This document shows positions 36,235-47,512 of a stretch of DNA of 64,000 nucleotides, in pieces; the stretch's first letter is position 1, and the number at the start of each line of letters is the position of its first letter. The stretch is from assembly GCA_026225945.1 (NCBI GenBank), contig JAMJFZ010001816.1:7004001-7068000 (forward strand), in the 5' to 3' direction. A model generated the notes under the pieces. That model made no database searches. It was not told where the DNA came from and worked only from the letters and a program-made list of their open reading frames with translations. This stretch comes from Cricetomys ansorgei (lineage: Eukaryota > Chordata > Mammalia > Rodentia > Nesomyidae). A program made the translations under genes and the position numbers.

Positions 36235-37345
36235 TATGGTGTAATTAAATTCTTTCCACCTTTCCTTTCCACCCTCCGATCCCTACCATGCTCCTCTTTG
36301 CTGTCTCTCAAATTCATGACCTCTTTTTCTTTCATTGTTTTACATATGTACCTAAATGCATAAATACAACCAGTTTGGTCTGTATAATGTTACTTGTTTG
36401 TATACAGTCTCTGGCTGACCACTTGGGATTGGATAACCACTTGAGAGTCGTGTCCTTGGGGACGATCATTTCTCCTGTTCTCAGCATCCCCCATTCCCCA
36501 TACTTCTGTGTTTAAGACTGAGGCCCTGCAAGCTTTCCCTCTTCAGTGTTAGCATGTCCATAGGTGTCACCATCGTTCAGATCTTGTTTAGGCAGGCGTG
36601 TTGTTGAGACATCATGAATGTACCACCTCTGACCTGTCTAGGGGACACAAACTCACAGCAAACTTCCTGTTCCTCTGGCACTTACAATGCCCCCTTTCCT
36701 CAGTGATCCCTAAACCTTTGGTATAGGAATTGTCTCGTAGCGTGTCTGTTGGGACTGGATAGCACCAAGTCTCTCTGTCTCTACATTTTGATCAGTTATG
36801 GTTTTTTGTAATGATCTCCATATATTGCAAGGAGAAGTTTCTTTGATGAGGTTGAAAAAGTATACTCATCTGTGGTTATAGGGATAAACACTGAGAATGT
36901 AGTTAAGAATTATACTGGTTTAGTAAAGTGGTGGTTATAGGTTCTCTTCTAAGGGTTTAGTAAAGTGGTGGTTATAGGTTCTCTTCAAAGACCTGTGACT
37001 TCTCTAGTCATGGGTAGTTGGCTAGCCTTTAGTACTGGGCATAATCTCCTTCTTGTTGAGTGGGCCTGAAGACCGATGGAGAACCATTAGTTACCACCAC
37101 TGTGTACCACTATGGCATCCTTAAGGTAAACGTGCTTTGCTGGTCATTGTTGTAGTTCACAGGGATCACAGATGGGTAGGACTACTGCCTGCTTCCCTTG
37201 AAAGCTTGATTGTTGCCTGCTGGTACCATGATAGCTAGTCCTCGGGGAGGAGGCTTTCATGTCAGTACCAGATCAAGGACTTCTGGGCCCTGGGTCTGAA
37301 GTGCATGGTATCTTCAGCAATAAGAACTTACTTACCGCCTTTGGA
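36235..37345 (-). mobile_element. Antisense Lx-type L1 3'-UTR
   Basis: The + strand begins with the inverted 3' terminus ('taattaaattctttccacc'). It runs through 'tctgtataatgttacttgt', 'ggctgaccacttgggattgg', 'gatcttgtttaggcaggc', 'aggaattgtctcgtagcg', 'aggagaagtttctttgatga', 'gggtagttggctagccttta', 'tggtaccatgatagctag' and 'gaagtgcatggtatcttcag'. This is the longest and best ordered L1 3'-UTR in the window. A 37-bp tandem duplication is at 36917-36990. Homology fades after about 37345. Confidence 0.75.
36917..36990 (+). repeat. 37-bp tandem duplication inside the L1 3'-UTR
   Basis: The unit at 36917-36953 is repeated immediately at 36954-36990 with a single substitution (t to a, fourth base from the unit end). 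Both contain 'taaagtggtggttatagg'. The L1 consensus as I recall it has this segment once. Confidence 0.95.
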
Positions 37346-37591
37346 ACCAGTGCCTTTGCACATTCACTTCTGGATGCCATTCCTACCGACACTACCCAGC
37401 CAATTTTTACTTCTTCCACTGTCTTCAAGAGGTCCTCAGAGATCAAGGAAAGCCTTTTTCTCTCTTTTCCCATTTAAGGAGCTAAATGTGCAGCAGACAA
37501 CTGCCTGTTGTTAGCTCTGTCTAAACTTTGATGGTACTGCTGAGATTGTGATCATGTGACCGACACACTGCAAAACTATTTCTTTTTATTC
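37346..37591. other. Unassigned non-coding stretch
   Basis: May still be a diverged part of the L1; nothing firm is seen. Confidence 0.35.
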
Positions 37592-37768
37592 TATGTCTTA
37601 TTTATTCATTTACTCTGTGGGTGAGGGGGCTCACATACCAAGTCAGAAGACAAATAGTAGGAGTCTGTTCTCTTCTTTACCATGTGGTTCCCAGAGATCA
37701 AACAACCAGTGAGTCATTAGGCTTGGGTGAAAGTGGGCTAACCACTGAGTCATCTTATAGCCCCAAAC
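37592..37768 (-). mobile_element. B3 SINE
   Basis: Inverted B3: A-rich tail as 'tatttattcatttactctg', then 'gtcagaagacaaatagtagg', 'ccatgtggttcccagagatc' and the box-A end 'taaccactgagtcatc', 'ttatagcccc'. Confidence 0.75.
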
Positions 37769-39862
37769 TGTGAGAATGCTACTGTCTTTATCTTTTAACC
37801 TCTAAGTCCTTGCAGCCATATGTAAACTAACGCATACAGCTTGCTACATAGTATGCCTCAGAGCTGAGCCCATGAACCAGCAAGTCTTCTCACACGCTGC
37901 CTTTTGTTATTCTTGACTTTTCACTCTTGACCTTTTTTCTAAAGATGTGTTGATATTTCCTAACCCACTTCTATAGCTTTTAATGACACGACGCCAGCTT
38001 TCTCTTCTTGAGGGCGATTGAGATATGTGTTATGCTCTGACCTCAAATCTCTCGCCTATCCCATCTCCATTTTTCCACACTGTACTTTTCTGATTCTGAT
38101 TTTCAAAGCCTCTTGTTCATTTGAACAAATCACTTCAATCCTGTTCGTAGTTCTATTGACATTTTCGGTTAGCTAGTACCTTCCCCTCCTGGTTAGATGA
38201 ACGCTTTTGCTAACATACTTCTATTTTGGTCACTAGAATTCTGAGCCTGGAATCAGATTCGGAGGTATGTAGCTTAGCTTTCTGGTGTAAAACAATGGTC
38301 TTCCTTCTCCAATTCCCTATGCTAGCCAAGCCTGGGCAGTCACACATCTGCTTGTCTCCATTCTTTCCCATCTCCAGTCTAACCTGCTAAGTTAACTTGC
38401 TAACTTGCTAAGTCTGACCTCTGGTGTGTATTTCATAAAGTTCACTCATTGACACACTTGAAGCATTATAAATGCAAAGTGATGGACAGGTAAAATATAC
38501 ACAAAGAAGTAGCATTGAATTAGGATAAAGGAGAGGAGATGGTCCGCCACGGGCAGAGCACAGGGATCCAACAGCAGTAATTGACCTGCAGCTATTAATG
38601 TTCCTGAGAGCAGCAATAGAGCATTTCATAAGAACATAGCAGATGAAGGGTGGAACTCTTACAGAAGTCACAAAAGCCATGATGCCATGCACGTCAAATT
38701 GTCATCTTCTGATGCCCATAAATTTCCTGTAAATAGATAATATTCACTGAGGACCAACAAAAGCCATGTACAGTGATTGTTAACAATGAAGTCTTCACCA
38801 TCAATTTTAGAACAATCCCTTCTCGTGTGCTATTAAACATACTTATTTCATCTACGAGGTTTGCCCAACTAACAGCCCCACTGAGGGTGCCAATCCCCAG
38901 TTGCACCTAGAATTACCCTGCATTGCTGGTGGCTGTGAACTTCCTAGAATATTAAATAAAATAAAATCTAATAAAATGTTAAATGTTTTTAAGCATTTAA
39001 TTCCCATAGTTAGAAAGTCTTCCCTATTTCACGCTGCCTGCCCACAGCTAGAAACTGCACGTCCACTGACAAGCCGAATTTCTGTCAGCGCTGCAATTTG
39101 TTTCCTTCATAAACGAATTAGAAACATTTTAACAAATTGAAATATAAACAAATCCACCCATTCGTAATTGGCTTTCTTTGAATGAGACTTTTAAATTATA
39201 GCAGCGAGCTTAACAGAAACCCTGAGAGTCATGTGTAAATGTGCAAATACTACACATAAACCCTGCACCTGCTCACATGATTTCAGTGCTTTTTAAATGT
39301 GTTTGGAGTTTATTTTACTTATGGCCAACATTTTTGAAGTTACATAAATATTTTGGTATCAGTGTGTTTGTGTGTAGTTAACGGATTGATTTCCAGGACA
39401 CTCAAATGCCTGAGAAATAACCATTCATAAATGTCATTCGGTAAAAATGAAAAGATGATTAGGCCACAGGCGTGTTAAGACTGTTCTTGTCATTTCTTTT
39501 CACAATTGCTGGAAGTGGCATAAACAACATGGAAAGTGACCGTAGAAAATAATAAATAAAACTGCCATTACTTAGAGGTAGTGTGATTCTCTTTATAGAC
39601 ATGTAAAAAGATTATATGAAATTATTAGGATTAAATATGAGGTTAGGAAAGCCAAAACTACTGTCGTTGTTGAAGCTGGGTAATGAGTACCTAGTTCATG
39701 AGTACAAACTTTTACTTTTTCTGGGTTTGATATATTCATAACAGAGTTCTTAAATGTATATTTAATTATATATATGTGTGTATTGTATTTATATCATTCT
39801 CCTCCTCCCATTCCTCCCTCTGACCCCTTCTGTGTCCCCGTCCCCTCCCTTTCAAATTCATT
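37769..39862. other. Unassigned non-coding stretch
   Basis: No gene. A small irregular tandem of 'taacttgctaag' lies at 38380-38412. The 39000-39330 part has a balanced, non-repetitive look but no coding frame beyond 79 codons. Confidence 0.45.
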
Positions 39863-39992
39863 ATACACACACATACTTGCATATATGGATATATGAACAT
39901 ATTTGGATATATACATATATGCATGTATATATGTGTATATATATATATATATGTATATGTGTGTGCATGTGTGTGTGTGTGTGTGTGTGTGC
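39863..39992 (+). repeat. Compound (CA)/(TA)/(GT) microsatellite
   Basis: Alternating purine-pyrimidine sequence: 'tacacacacatac', then AT-rich 'gtatatatgtgtatat' steps, then about 16 GT units. It abuts the 5' side of the L1 fragment at 40001. Confidence 0.95.
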
Positions 39993-40000
39993 TCAAAAGC

Positions 40001-40390
40001 AATTTACAGATTCAATCCTATTCCAATCAAAATTTCCAGAACATTTTTCACAGTAATAGAAAAATCTATCCTAAAACTCATACATATCTGGAAAAGATCC
40101 CAGGTAGCCAAAGCAATCATGAGCAAAGAGAACAATACATGAATGATTACCTTTCAAGATTTTAAAACATATTATAGAGTCATTGTATTCAAAAGAGTAT
40201 GGTATCAACACAAAGGCAGACATGTACACTGACAGAACAAAATAGAACACCCAAACGTGAGCACACACAACTGCTGATACTTAACAAAGAGGCCAAAAAT
40301 ATATATTGCAGAAAAGACAGCATCTTCACCAAAGGTGCTAGGAAAACTGGATGTCCACATGTAGACGAATGAAAGTAGACAGTGACTTTG
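40001..40390 (+). mobile_element. L1 ORF2 internal fragment, sense
   Basis: It carries ordered L1 ORF2 words: 'caatttacagattcaatcc', 'caatcaaaatttccagaac', 'cacaaaggcagacatgtaca', 'aacaaagaggccaaaa', 'agcatcttcaccaaaggtgc', 'tggatgtccacatgtagacg' and 'aatgaaagtagacag'. Both ends are cut. Some consensus parts are missing, so it has internal deletions. A + frame keeps short ORF2-like residue runs ('KAIYRFNPIPIKIS'). The 192-codon - strand frame 40189-40767, the longest in the window, lies partly opposite it and is judged spurious. Confidence 0.75.
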
Positions 40391-41030
40391 AAATTGAAGT
40401 ATTCCACTACAAGTATGGATTTCTCATTTCTGAAACACTGGAAATTCAAACTACAGTGAGCCGACTCTGGGATGGTACTGGCAGCAGCTGACAAAGCTGA
40501 GTAGTGAGTGTCCTTCTGAACAAAGCATGTACTCACTGGTCCCCATGATTGCATCCTGCAGCTGCCTGCTCCATTTACTGCCTTCACCCACTTCACTCTT
40601 ACATGGTTGGCCCAAATTCCGTGCTCTGCTTCCCTGGAAGGAATGATAGCGCTCTGAGTATCATCCTTTAATGTAAGGGCCATATCAAGACCTAATCGTG
40701 AGATGCTTCTAAGGATGGATTCAACAACGTGCTGGGGAAATGCTAGGTGTTTAATAAATAATGACAATTATTATCTTATTAGTAAAAGCATGAAAACAAT
40801 GTGAATTTCTCAGCAGAGGAGTCAAAGTTAGGTTCGGTGTGAAGACCTTTACATTGTAGCTGCCAACTAACATTGTCAAAACCTTGCTGATTTGGGGATA
40901 AAGCACTGAAAGTGACTTGCTACAAAATAAAACAGAAACCGGACAAGTAACTAAAAAATGTACGTATTTACAATATTCTACGTATTTTTTAATATATTCT
41001 AAGTCCTGGAAGTCTGTTTTGTTGGCTTGG
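40391..41030. other. Unassigned non-coding stretch
   Basis: May be a decayed continuation of L1 up to about 40460; the rest is unrecognised. Confidence 0.4.
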
Positions 41031-41106
41031 TTGTTTGTTTGAGATGATTCTGGAAATCAAACCCGCGCATGCACTCTACAGCTAAGCAACACTTCCAACT
41101 CTCCCA
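41031..41106 (-). mobile_element. ID/B4-type tRNA-derived SINE, decayed
   Basis: Inverted tRNA-SINE text: T-rich tail 'ttggttgtttgtttgag', then 'ctggaaatcaaaccc', 'gcgcatgcactctacagc' and 'taagcaacacttccaac'. Confidence 0.55.
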
Positions 41107-41344
41107 GAGAACTTTCAAAGTAGTAGGTAGAAACAAACATATGTACACCTCGTTCTAGATACTCAACTGTGGAAGCACAGAACATACACATTAAGTGTTC
41201 GCTTTTTAATCCTGTCCCCCAGAGTATACATATATAAATATCTGATCCTAAAATAAATAATGAGGAAATCAAAGTGAAAAGTAAGAAAAAAGTGAATATT
41301 GAATGAGACAAGTGCTGTGTGGGCTTGGAATGTTCTGGTAGCTT
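41107..41344. other. Unassigned non-coding stretch
   Basis: Nothing recognised. Confidence 0.4.
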
Positions 41345-41690
41345 AAGGGACACTGTGGTGGTTAACGTCTATGGCCAACTTGATAAGATCTGGGATCACC
41401 CTAGGCATGGTTGGAAGCCTTGATTAGCTTAATTGCAATAGGAAGACCTGCCCACTCTGGGTGGTAACATTCCCGGGGATAGGATCTTGGGCTGCATAAC
41501 TAGGAAAAAAAGCAGTATGAACACAAGTAATCGTTGCTCTCTTCTTCCTGATGGTGGATGCAGGTGACCAGCTGCTCCAAACTCCTGCTGCCCTACCATG
41601 ATAATCTGAACCACAAACTGTGAGCAAAAGAAACCCCTTCTCCCTTAAGTGGCTCTTGTCAGGGTGTTTTGTCACAACAGGAAAAGAACA
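41345..41690 (+). mobile_element. URR1-like rodent repeat, near full length
   Basis: Ordered words: 'gtggtggttaacgtctatgg', 'ccaacttgataagatctggg', 'aggaagacctgcccactctg', 'ggtgaccagctgctccaaac', 'tgaaccacaaactgtgagc', 'aaaagaaaccccttctccc' and 'gggtgttttgtcacaacagg'. This is the best copy of the family in the window. I recall it as the rodent hAT-Charlie-type URR1; no 8-bp target duplication could be confirmed. It has no open frame of interest. Confidence 0.65.
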
Positions 41691-42540
41691 AGCGAGTCAC
41701 ACAACCGGTTATAAGATTCACTATGTCTGTATGATTATGAACTCACCTGTGGAAGAGGAGGAAGCTGGGTTTTCATGGTAATAAGACGTCAGAGCAATAC
41801 ATTCTCATAATGAAGCTTTCATCAGAACTGAATCTTGAACAGTTTGTCTTGATGGTTTCTGGGGAAATTCTCAGGTGCTTTCAGGAGTGGGCAGACTTCT
41901 AGGAAGGAACAGAGAGGAAATCTTTTAACCTTATTCGATCATCCCTTTCTTACTGTAGCTGCTCAGCTCTGTTTTAAAAAGTGAGAACAAACACTGATTA
42001 GTTGTAAAGAATTGTCAGAGCTATGTTCCAGGAAATTTAAGGTAATGGGCAGCAAGGTTGATTTGGTTCATAGGCTGAGGTCTGTGTTATCAAAACTGGA
42101 CTGTCAGTTTCAAAAGATGTTGTAGGTGTATTAGCAAAAAGACATAATAGAGACCATATCAAAGATTAATGTTTTATGGAGTTGATCACTTACGTACTCC
42201 TCATGGCTTGTAGCCTAGGATAAAAAGTGAACCAAAATTCCTGCAAGCAGAGTATAGTAACAGTATGCAGCCACATTGTTAACCATTACTTCTAAAAAAA
42301 TCCTGAGAGAGACCTAGTCCAGATAGCATTTGTGGTCTGTGGCCTGTCTATTGTTAAGGCCCCTGAACTCACGGTACCTGTGACCAAATAACACAGGTTC
42401 CGAAGAACCCTATGAGACACATTATTATCAATGCATGCCCTCCAGTGACAGAGGGTCTACTAGAACAATGTCTTACAACTCCCAAGCACACTTTCTGAAA
42501 GTTCTGAGGAAAACAGAAACCCTAAACAACAGAATTTTGT
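41691..42540. other. Unassigned non-coding stretch
   Basis: No gene or recognisable repeat. Confidence 0.4.
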
Positions 42541-42745
42541 TTAATAAGCAGTAATTTATTTTTATTTATTTTTATTTTTGGTTTGTTTGTTTGTTTGTTT
42601 TGAGACAGGGTTTCTCTGTTGTGACTCTGGCTGTCCTGGAACTCACTCTGTAGACCAGGCTGGCCTCGAACTCATAGAGATCCTCCTGAGTGCTGGGATT
42701 AAAGGCATGCACCACCACCAGCCAGGCTTAATAAGCAGTAATTTA
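42541..42745 (-). mobile_element. B1 SINE with perfect 18-bp target-site duplication
   Basis: The inverted B1 at 42559-42727 has 'tgagacagggtttctctg', 'tgtcctggaactcactctg', 'agaccaggctggcctcgaac' and 'gtgctgggattaaaggcatg'. Its A-tail appears as T-rich (TTTA)n and (GTTT)n at 42559-42600. It is flanked by an exact 18-bp direct repeat, ttaataagcagtaattta, at 42541-42558 and 42728-42745. This proves a complete retrotransposition event and a fairly young age. It has a short internal deletion between 'agatcctcc' and 'tgagtgctgg', and the variant 'tgttgtgactctggctg' shared with the B1 at 63341. Confidence 0.95.
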
Positions 42746-44048
42746 AAAGGTACCCCATCGCTATGGTCATCCTATTTTTTGGAGTCACTCCTTCAATAAT
42801 ATTGGAATCAAGTAATAATACATCTCAATCCAAAGGAATCATCTTCATGTGAGTTTTGTAAAATTTATTTTTAAAATCCTAAACAAAAAAAAAATGATCT
42901 TTTCAGTGCTGGGTATTTCATAGTCACTCTGAGAAAACTTGTTGAATTAGAATATATGTGGACATAGGAAAACAATTGCAGCTGACCAATGTCTTTAAAA
43001 AATGCAGAGAATTAAGTAACGGAAGTTTTCAAGTTCTGGAAAGGCTCCGTGGAGAATGTTGCAACTCAGCCTTAATGGACTCACAAGACACCCATTAGGT
43101 AAGAGCTGCAAAATGCATGGGGCGAGAGGAGGATGGCACCCGCAGAAGGCACTGCACCCCCAAAGATGTGCTGGCAGAAGTTACTGAATGCGAAGTATGT
43201 CGCTTTGTTAAACGCACGATGTGAAGAAGACATAGGAGATGAGAGGCGAGCTGAACGCTGAGGAATTACAGCTTTGTTTATAAAGTAGGACCACCCATGG
43301 GAGCCTGCGTCAACAGCTCACTGACTCCTGGGGTCCTGACCTAGAGAAACAGAGAGAAGGGCTATGCAGCAGGGGTCTGCACACTACCTCGGAGCACCCA
43401 CTGTACTGGTGTTAAAGCTCTGGGAAGGATCGGGTTTACTAATTATGTGAAAAGATACCCTGCAAAGAACAGAGGCAAACGCGTGTTCTCCTGCACTGAA
43501 GATCTTAGACCCAGCTTCATGCCGGAAGCCACTCAGGTGCGGGTTCTCGGGCTCCGTGTCCTCTTGAACTCTCACCAGGTTTTGGAGTGAATTATAGTAA
43601 AGTGTGCTTTTTTTTTTTTTTTTTATTGCCAAGAAAAAAAAGGGAAGGGGATGAAAAAAAAAAAAACCGTAAAAGTCTCCCCTTTGTTGTCCTCACTTCC
43701 CACTGGGTTCTTGATTCGTTAGGAATAAGTTCCAGTTGCTAAGGCCTCCCGGGAGCTGGCTGCTATGGCCTTGGCTGCTGGCCTCCGGTGTAACACAAGC
43801 AGCCCCGCTTCGCACCCAGCCTTTTATCCGTGGGAGCAAGAGTGTCTTCTTGCCTTCGGAAAGCTCACACAGCTGCTGGATCCAAATGAGAAGTGCTGCC
43901 TTTTAAATAACACTGAGGACTCTCAGACAATGAGCGCTCCCTGCTTGAAAACTGGATGCTTGTTTCAGTGTGATCTCTTCATTGGTTCCTAGACCGCAAA
44001 CTCCCTAGAGAGTGTTCACATGCTACCTCCCCCCTCTCTCTTTCCCAT
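42746..44048. other. Unassigned non-coding stretch
   Basis: No gene. It holds a T-run (43609-43624) and A-runs (43634-43641, 43654-43666). The 43740-43990 part is GC-richer with a 75-codon frame of no recognised motif. Confidence 0.45.
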
Positions 44049-44082
44049 ATATGTGTGTGTGTATACACACACACACACACAA
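44049..44082. repeat. (TG)n/(CA)n microsatellite forming a 24-bp palindrome
   Basis: A TG block runs into a CA block around 'gtatac'. Positions 44052-44075 are a perfect palindrome of alternating purines and pyrimidines. Confidence 0.95.
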
Positions 44083-44904
44083 ACACTCAGCACCTGCTGC
44101 TCTGGTTAGCCTAGAAAAGTGTGTTATAAAAAAATAAAGAAAAACAGATTCATGTTACCAGACAGTTCCCTGTCACTGACATAGAGGAGAAAGCTTAAAA
44201 AATAAGTTAGTCTATTAAAAGGGCTAGCAGAGCATATTAACTACTTGCCTCTGTGATGTTTTAAATAGCATTAGAATGATTTCTGCCCGCCCACTTCTGT
44301 TGCTAATGAAATATCAACAGGGAGAGTGGTCATAAATTAACAGGGCATGCAAACCAGAATTCTATGCACAGAGGAGCAATGGGAAGAAGGGTCACTAGGA
44401 CCCAGGAGCAGAAGCCTCAGTCTAAACTCCCTAAGTCTCAATGCCTGATCATCGTAACTGGCTCCTAAGGTTGGCAAGGCTAAATTAAATAAAGAGCTGA
44501 TTTAGCACCTCCAGGAAACAGGCGTCAGGAGTGTTCATTAGGGGAAACACCTGTGAAGCAAGCCAGGGAGGGAGCAGAGAGCTGGCAGAGCCGTCAGGTG
44601 GCATGCCCATCTGGCCTCTGTGAGGAAAAGAGGAAGCAAAGGAGATTCAGTGAGAGTGTCTTTATTGTAGATCTAGGAAAGCTACATAGCTCGGTGCGTA
44701 GTTCTGAAGCTTATGTCCTTGTCCATGAATCCTCCGTGCCCCGGAAACAGACTTACTGAAGCATCCAAGCTGGACTTGTCCATTGGTTAGAGCAGCCTGT
44801 GGGAAGAACAGTCTCTTTACAGCACTCGTGATGGATTTCCAAGCCCAGGCAGTTATGCTTGCTGCTAAAAGAGGTCTTCGAGCTATAGTCTCACAGCCTG
44901 GACC
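44083..44904. other. Unassigned non-coding stretch
   Basis: No gene or recognisable repeat. Confidence 0.4.
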
Positions 44905-44970
44905 AACACATGTGAAAAGCACTTAACACTAGCACCTGGCTTAGAGAAGCCATTCAATAAAGGCACTCTT
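44905..44970 (-). mobile_element. MIR 3'-end fragment (tentative)
   Basis: 'aaaagcacttaacactagc', 'acctggcttagagaagcc' and 'attcaataaaggcac' parallel the inverted MIR text of the same order. The match is short. Confidence 0.4.
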
Positions 44971-45547
44971 TCCCCTTAAATGTCAGATTTTTTTTTTTTT
45001 TTTGGAATGAATGACAAATATAGTTCACATAGTTTAACTCTGAGTTGTGAGTTGATCATTGTTGAGCTAAACAAGAGATTCTGGAAAGATTTAGTTTGAG
45101 AATAACAGCAATGGGAATATTTGTTCAGTAGCGAATTATGCATCTATTAGGAGAGGCTGAAACAGTGAGAGGAGTTATTTATTTACTTATTTTAGAAAAA
45201 TTGGAGAAATTCACATAAGCAACTTGGATAAAAAGCCCATCAGTACTGGAGAACCACGGCAGGAGTTAGCATTAGCCTTTTGATGACAAATGCTGGCCAG
45301 GCAGCATTTTACCCTGAATCACAGCAGCCATAATGAATGTGAAGAATAAACCTTCTTATAGAAATATGTGAAAAGCTTGCAAACATGAGGAGGCCATCAA
45401 ACATGAAGCAATCTGTTATGAAATGTTCAGAAATTCCTTGACACAGTACTGTGGCAGGCAGAAGGTCACCTCTGTTCGTTACTTCCTGGCTCTAATTCTG
45501 TCTACATCTAACGAGAATGTTTCCATTCATAAAGAGCGAGTCCATCT
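44971..45547. other. Unassigned non-coding stretch
   Basis: A T-run at 44988-45003; otherwise nothing recognised. Confidence 0.4.
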
Positions 45548-45972
45548 TTCCGTGGATTCTTGATGATCCGACACCACCATGACTGACTGGGTGACCATCC
45601 AAACTAAGAAGTTCATCCATAGCTGACTACATCAGGGGAAATAAATCATCACCGGGGTCCTTCATCCTGGGAAGGCAACAGTCCCTAAGACAGAAATTCA
45701 TGAAAACGTAGCCAACATGTCTGAGACTGCACTAGACGTAGCCCTTGCATTTGATTTCAGAACCCATTTTGGTGGTGGTGTGACAACTGGTTTCAGAGTT
45801 ATCTGTGGTTCCTAGGGTATGCGAAGAAAATGAAATTAAACACAGACTCGTAAGAAATGCCCTGTATGAGAAGAAAAATACTTCAAGAAAACAGCAAAAA
45901 CAACACAAGAACCGAATGAAGGTCAGGGGCCTTCACAGACTGATGTTAGTGCCAGCAAAAGAAATACAGTTG
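45548..45972 (+). pseudogene. Rps24: Processed pseudogene of ribosomal protein S24
   Basis: An intron-less, decayed copy of the Rps24 mRNA. The ATG is at 45579, preceded by about 30 bases that resemble the mRNA leader. The reading frame follows eS24 almost end to end: VTI (45591-45599), K-F (45609-45614), the '[12 protein letters not shown]' region (45669-45704), the 'FRTHFGGG' region (45757-45780), then after a one-base loss near 45812 the 'HRL' and 'YEKKNTSRK' regions (45841-45895) and the basic tail with 'NRMK' to about 45963. Disabling changes are TGA at 45624-45626 (Arg codon, CGA to TGA, a typical CpG decay), TAA at 45642-45644, and frameshifts near 45812 and in the basic tail. The parent protein is a small-subunit ribosomal protein of about 130 residues. 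No poly(A) tail or target duplication is evident, so the 3' end is probably lost or decayed. A B4-like SINE follows. The 65-codon frame at 45805-46002 is the shifted remnant, not a gene. Confidence 0.92.
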
Positions 45973-46019
45973 GTGTGCCTGCATGCAGAGGCCAGAGACT
46001 GAGTTTGCCCTGTGTCAGT

Positions 46020-46255
46020 TTCCACTTTATTTACTGAGGCACGATGTCTCATTGGGGAGTCCTGATATGGCTAGTCTCCCTGGGCTGCTTGCTCCAGGAA
46101 TCCCGTCTCTGCCTCCCGAGTACTACAGTTACAGGTGGGCAGCCATGCCCTTCCAGCATTTCTGTGGGTGCTGGCGTGCTGTGTGTGGTGCCAAACTCCC
46201 GGTCCTCAGGCTTGTGTGGAAGGTGTTGCTGATGTTTTCTCCTGTGGAGTAAAGC
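46020..46255 (-). mobile_element. B4-type SINE
   Basis: Inverted B4 layout: 'tttatttactgaggcacgat', 'gtctcattggggagtcctg', 'tctctgcctcccgagtact', 'cagttacaggtgggcagcc', then the tRNA-like part 'ccaaactcccggtcctcag' and 'gcttgtgtggaaggtg'. Both the B1-like and ID-like halves are present, which defines B4. Confidence 0.6.
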
Positions 46256-46515
46256 TTTGAGAAGGTAATTTGTGATTAAAACCTTCTGCGTCATCTCACC
46301 CTCGCACGAAGCCTCTTTCCCTTCTTGGAAACTCTGAAATTGATTTTTTTTAAATAAAAATTACAAATTATGAAACAAAAGATATGCAGCACCTGGTACT
46401 AATCTGGAGGTTGGATAACAGCAGGAGTGAAGCTTTGGCTTCATCTGATCTTCATGCTGGCATGAGTTTCTGAGGACAGACAAATAGGCTATAAAATCTT
46501 CACGGAATTATAGCA
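46256..46515. other. Unassigned non-coding stretch
   Basis: Nothing recognised. Confidence 0.4.
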
Positions 46516-46834
<319 letters not shown>

Positions 46835-47284
46835 GAATAGATCCCCAAAATTATTTTATCTTGGTATTGTGGCAATTTTCTGGAATGCCATGTAGGAGTT
46901 AATATTAACTCACTTGAATTTGGGAAAAGGATATTTTTTCCTACTCATCTTTGAGATAAGAGCTGCCAAAACATCTCAGTCCAGATTTATAGGTATGAGA
47001 GCCAAATGTTTCCAGCAGGGATATATAATGCTTGTATTATGACTTACATGTTTTCATGCAATAAACGCCTGTTAATGTGGGCTCTGCACATTGCTGAAAC
47101 ATTTCATCCCCTTGTATGCAAAGAAGTCACCTGCTGCTTCATGTCTTCATTGTCAACCCTTTATAGATTTTGACATCATCTCTTTCAGGATTGTCCAATG
47201 AAAACAGAAGTCTGAAATTTTCACCAATGTAGCTTTCTAATCTTCATATAAATACTCTATGGAGTTATGCATAGCTAGTGCACA
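46835..47284. other. Unassigned non-coding stretch
   Basis: Nothing recognised. Confidence 0.4.
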
Positions 47285-47512
47285 TATTTTTAATGATTTA
47301 TTTATTTTTACTCTATGTGTATTAGTGTTTTGGCTGCATGCATGTCTATATACCACATGCCTATTGCCCTCAGAGGCCAAAAGAAGGCAACGGATCTCCT
47401 GGGACTGGAATTACAGATGTTTGAGAACCAACATGTGGGTGCTGAGTATCGAACCCAGATCCTCTGGAAGAGTAGTCAGTAGTCTTAAACACTGAGCCAT
47501 CTCTACATCCCC
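47285..47512 (-). mobile_element. B3 SINE, near full length
   Basis: Inverted B3: 'tttaatgatttatttatttt', 'ctcagaggccaaaagaagg', 'ggatctcctgggactgga', 'ttacagatgtttgagaacc', 'aacatgtgggtgctgagta', 'tcgaacccagatcctctgg', and the head 'actgagccatctctacatcc'. Confidence 0.88.

Noticed and set aside
40189..40767. 192-codon open frame on the - strand, the longest in the window
   Set aside because: It lies partly opposite a sense L1 ORF2 fragment, has no recognisable domain, and its remaining part shows no codon-like periodicity I can see. It is most likely chance.
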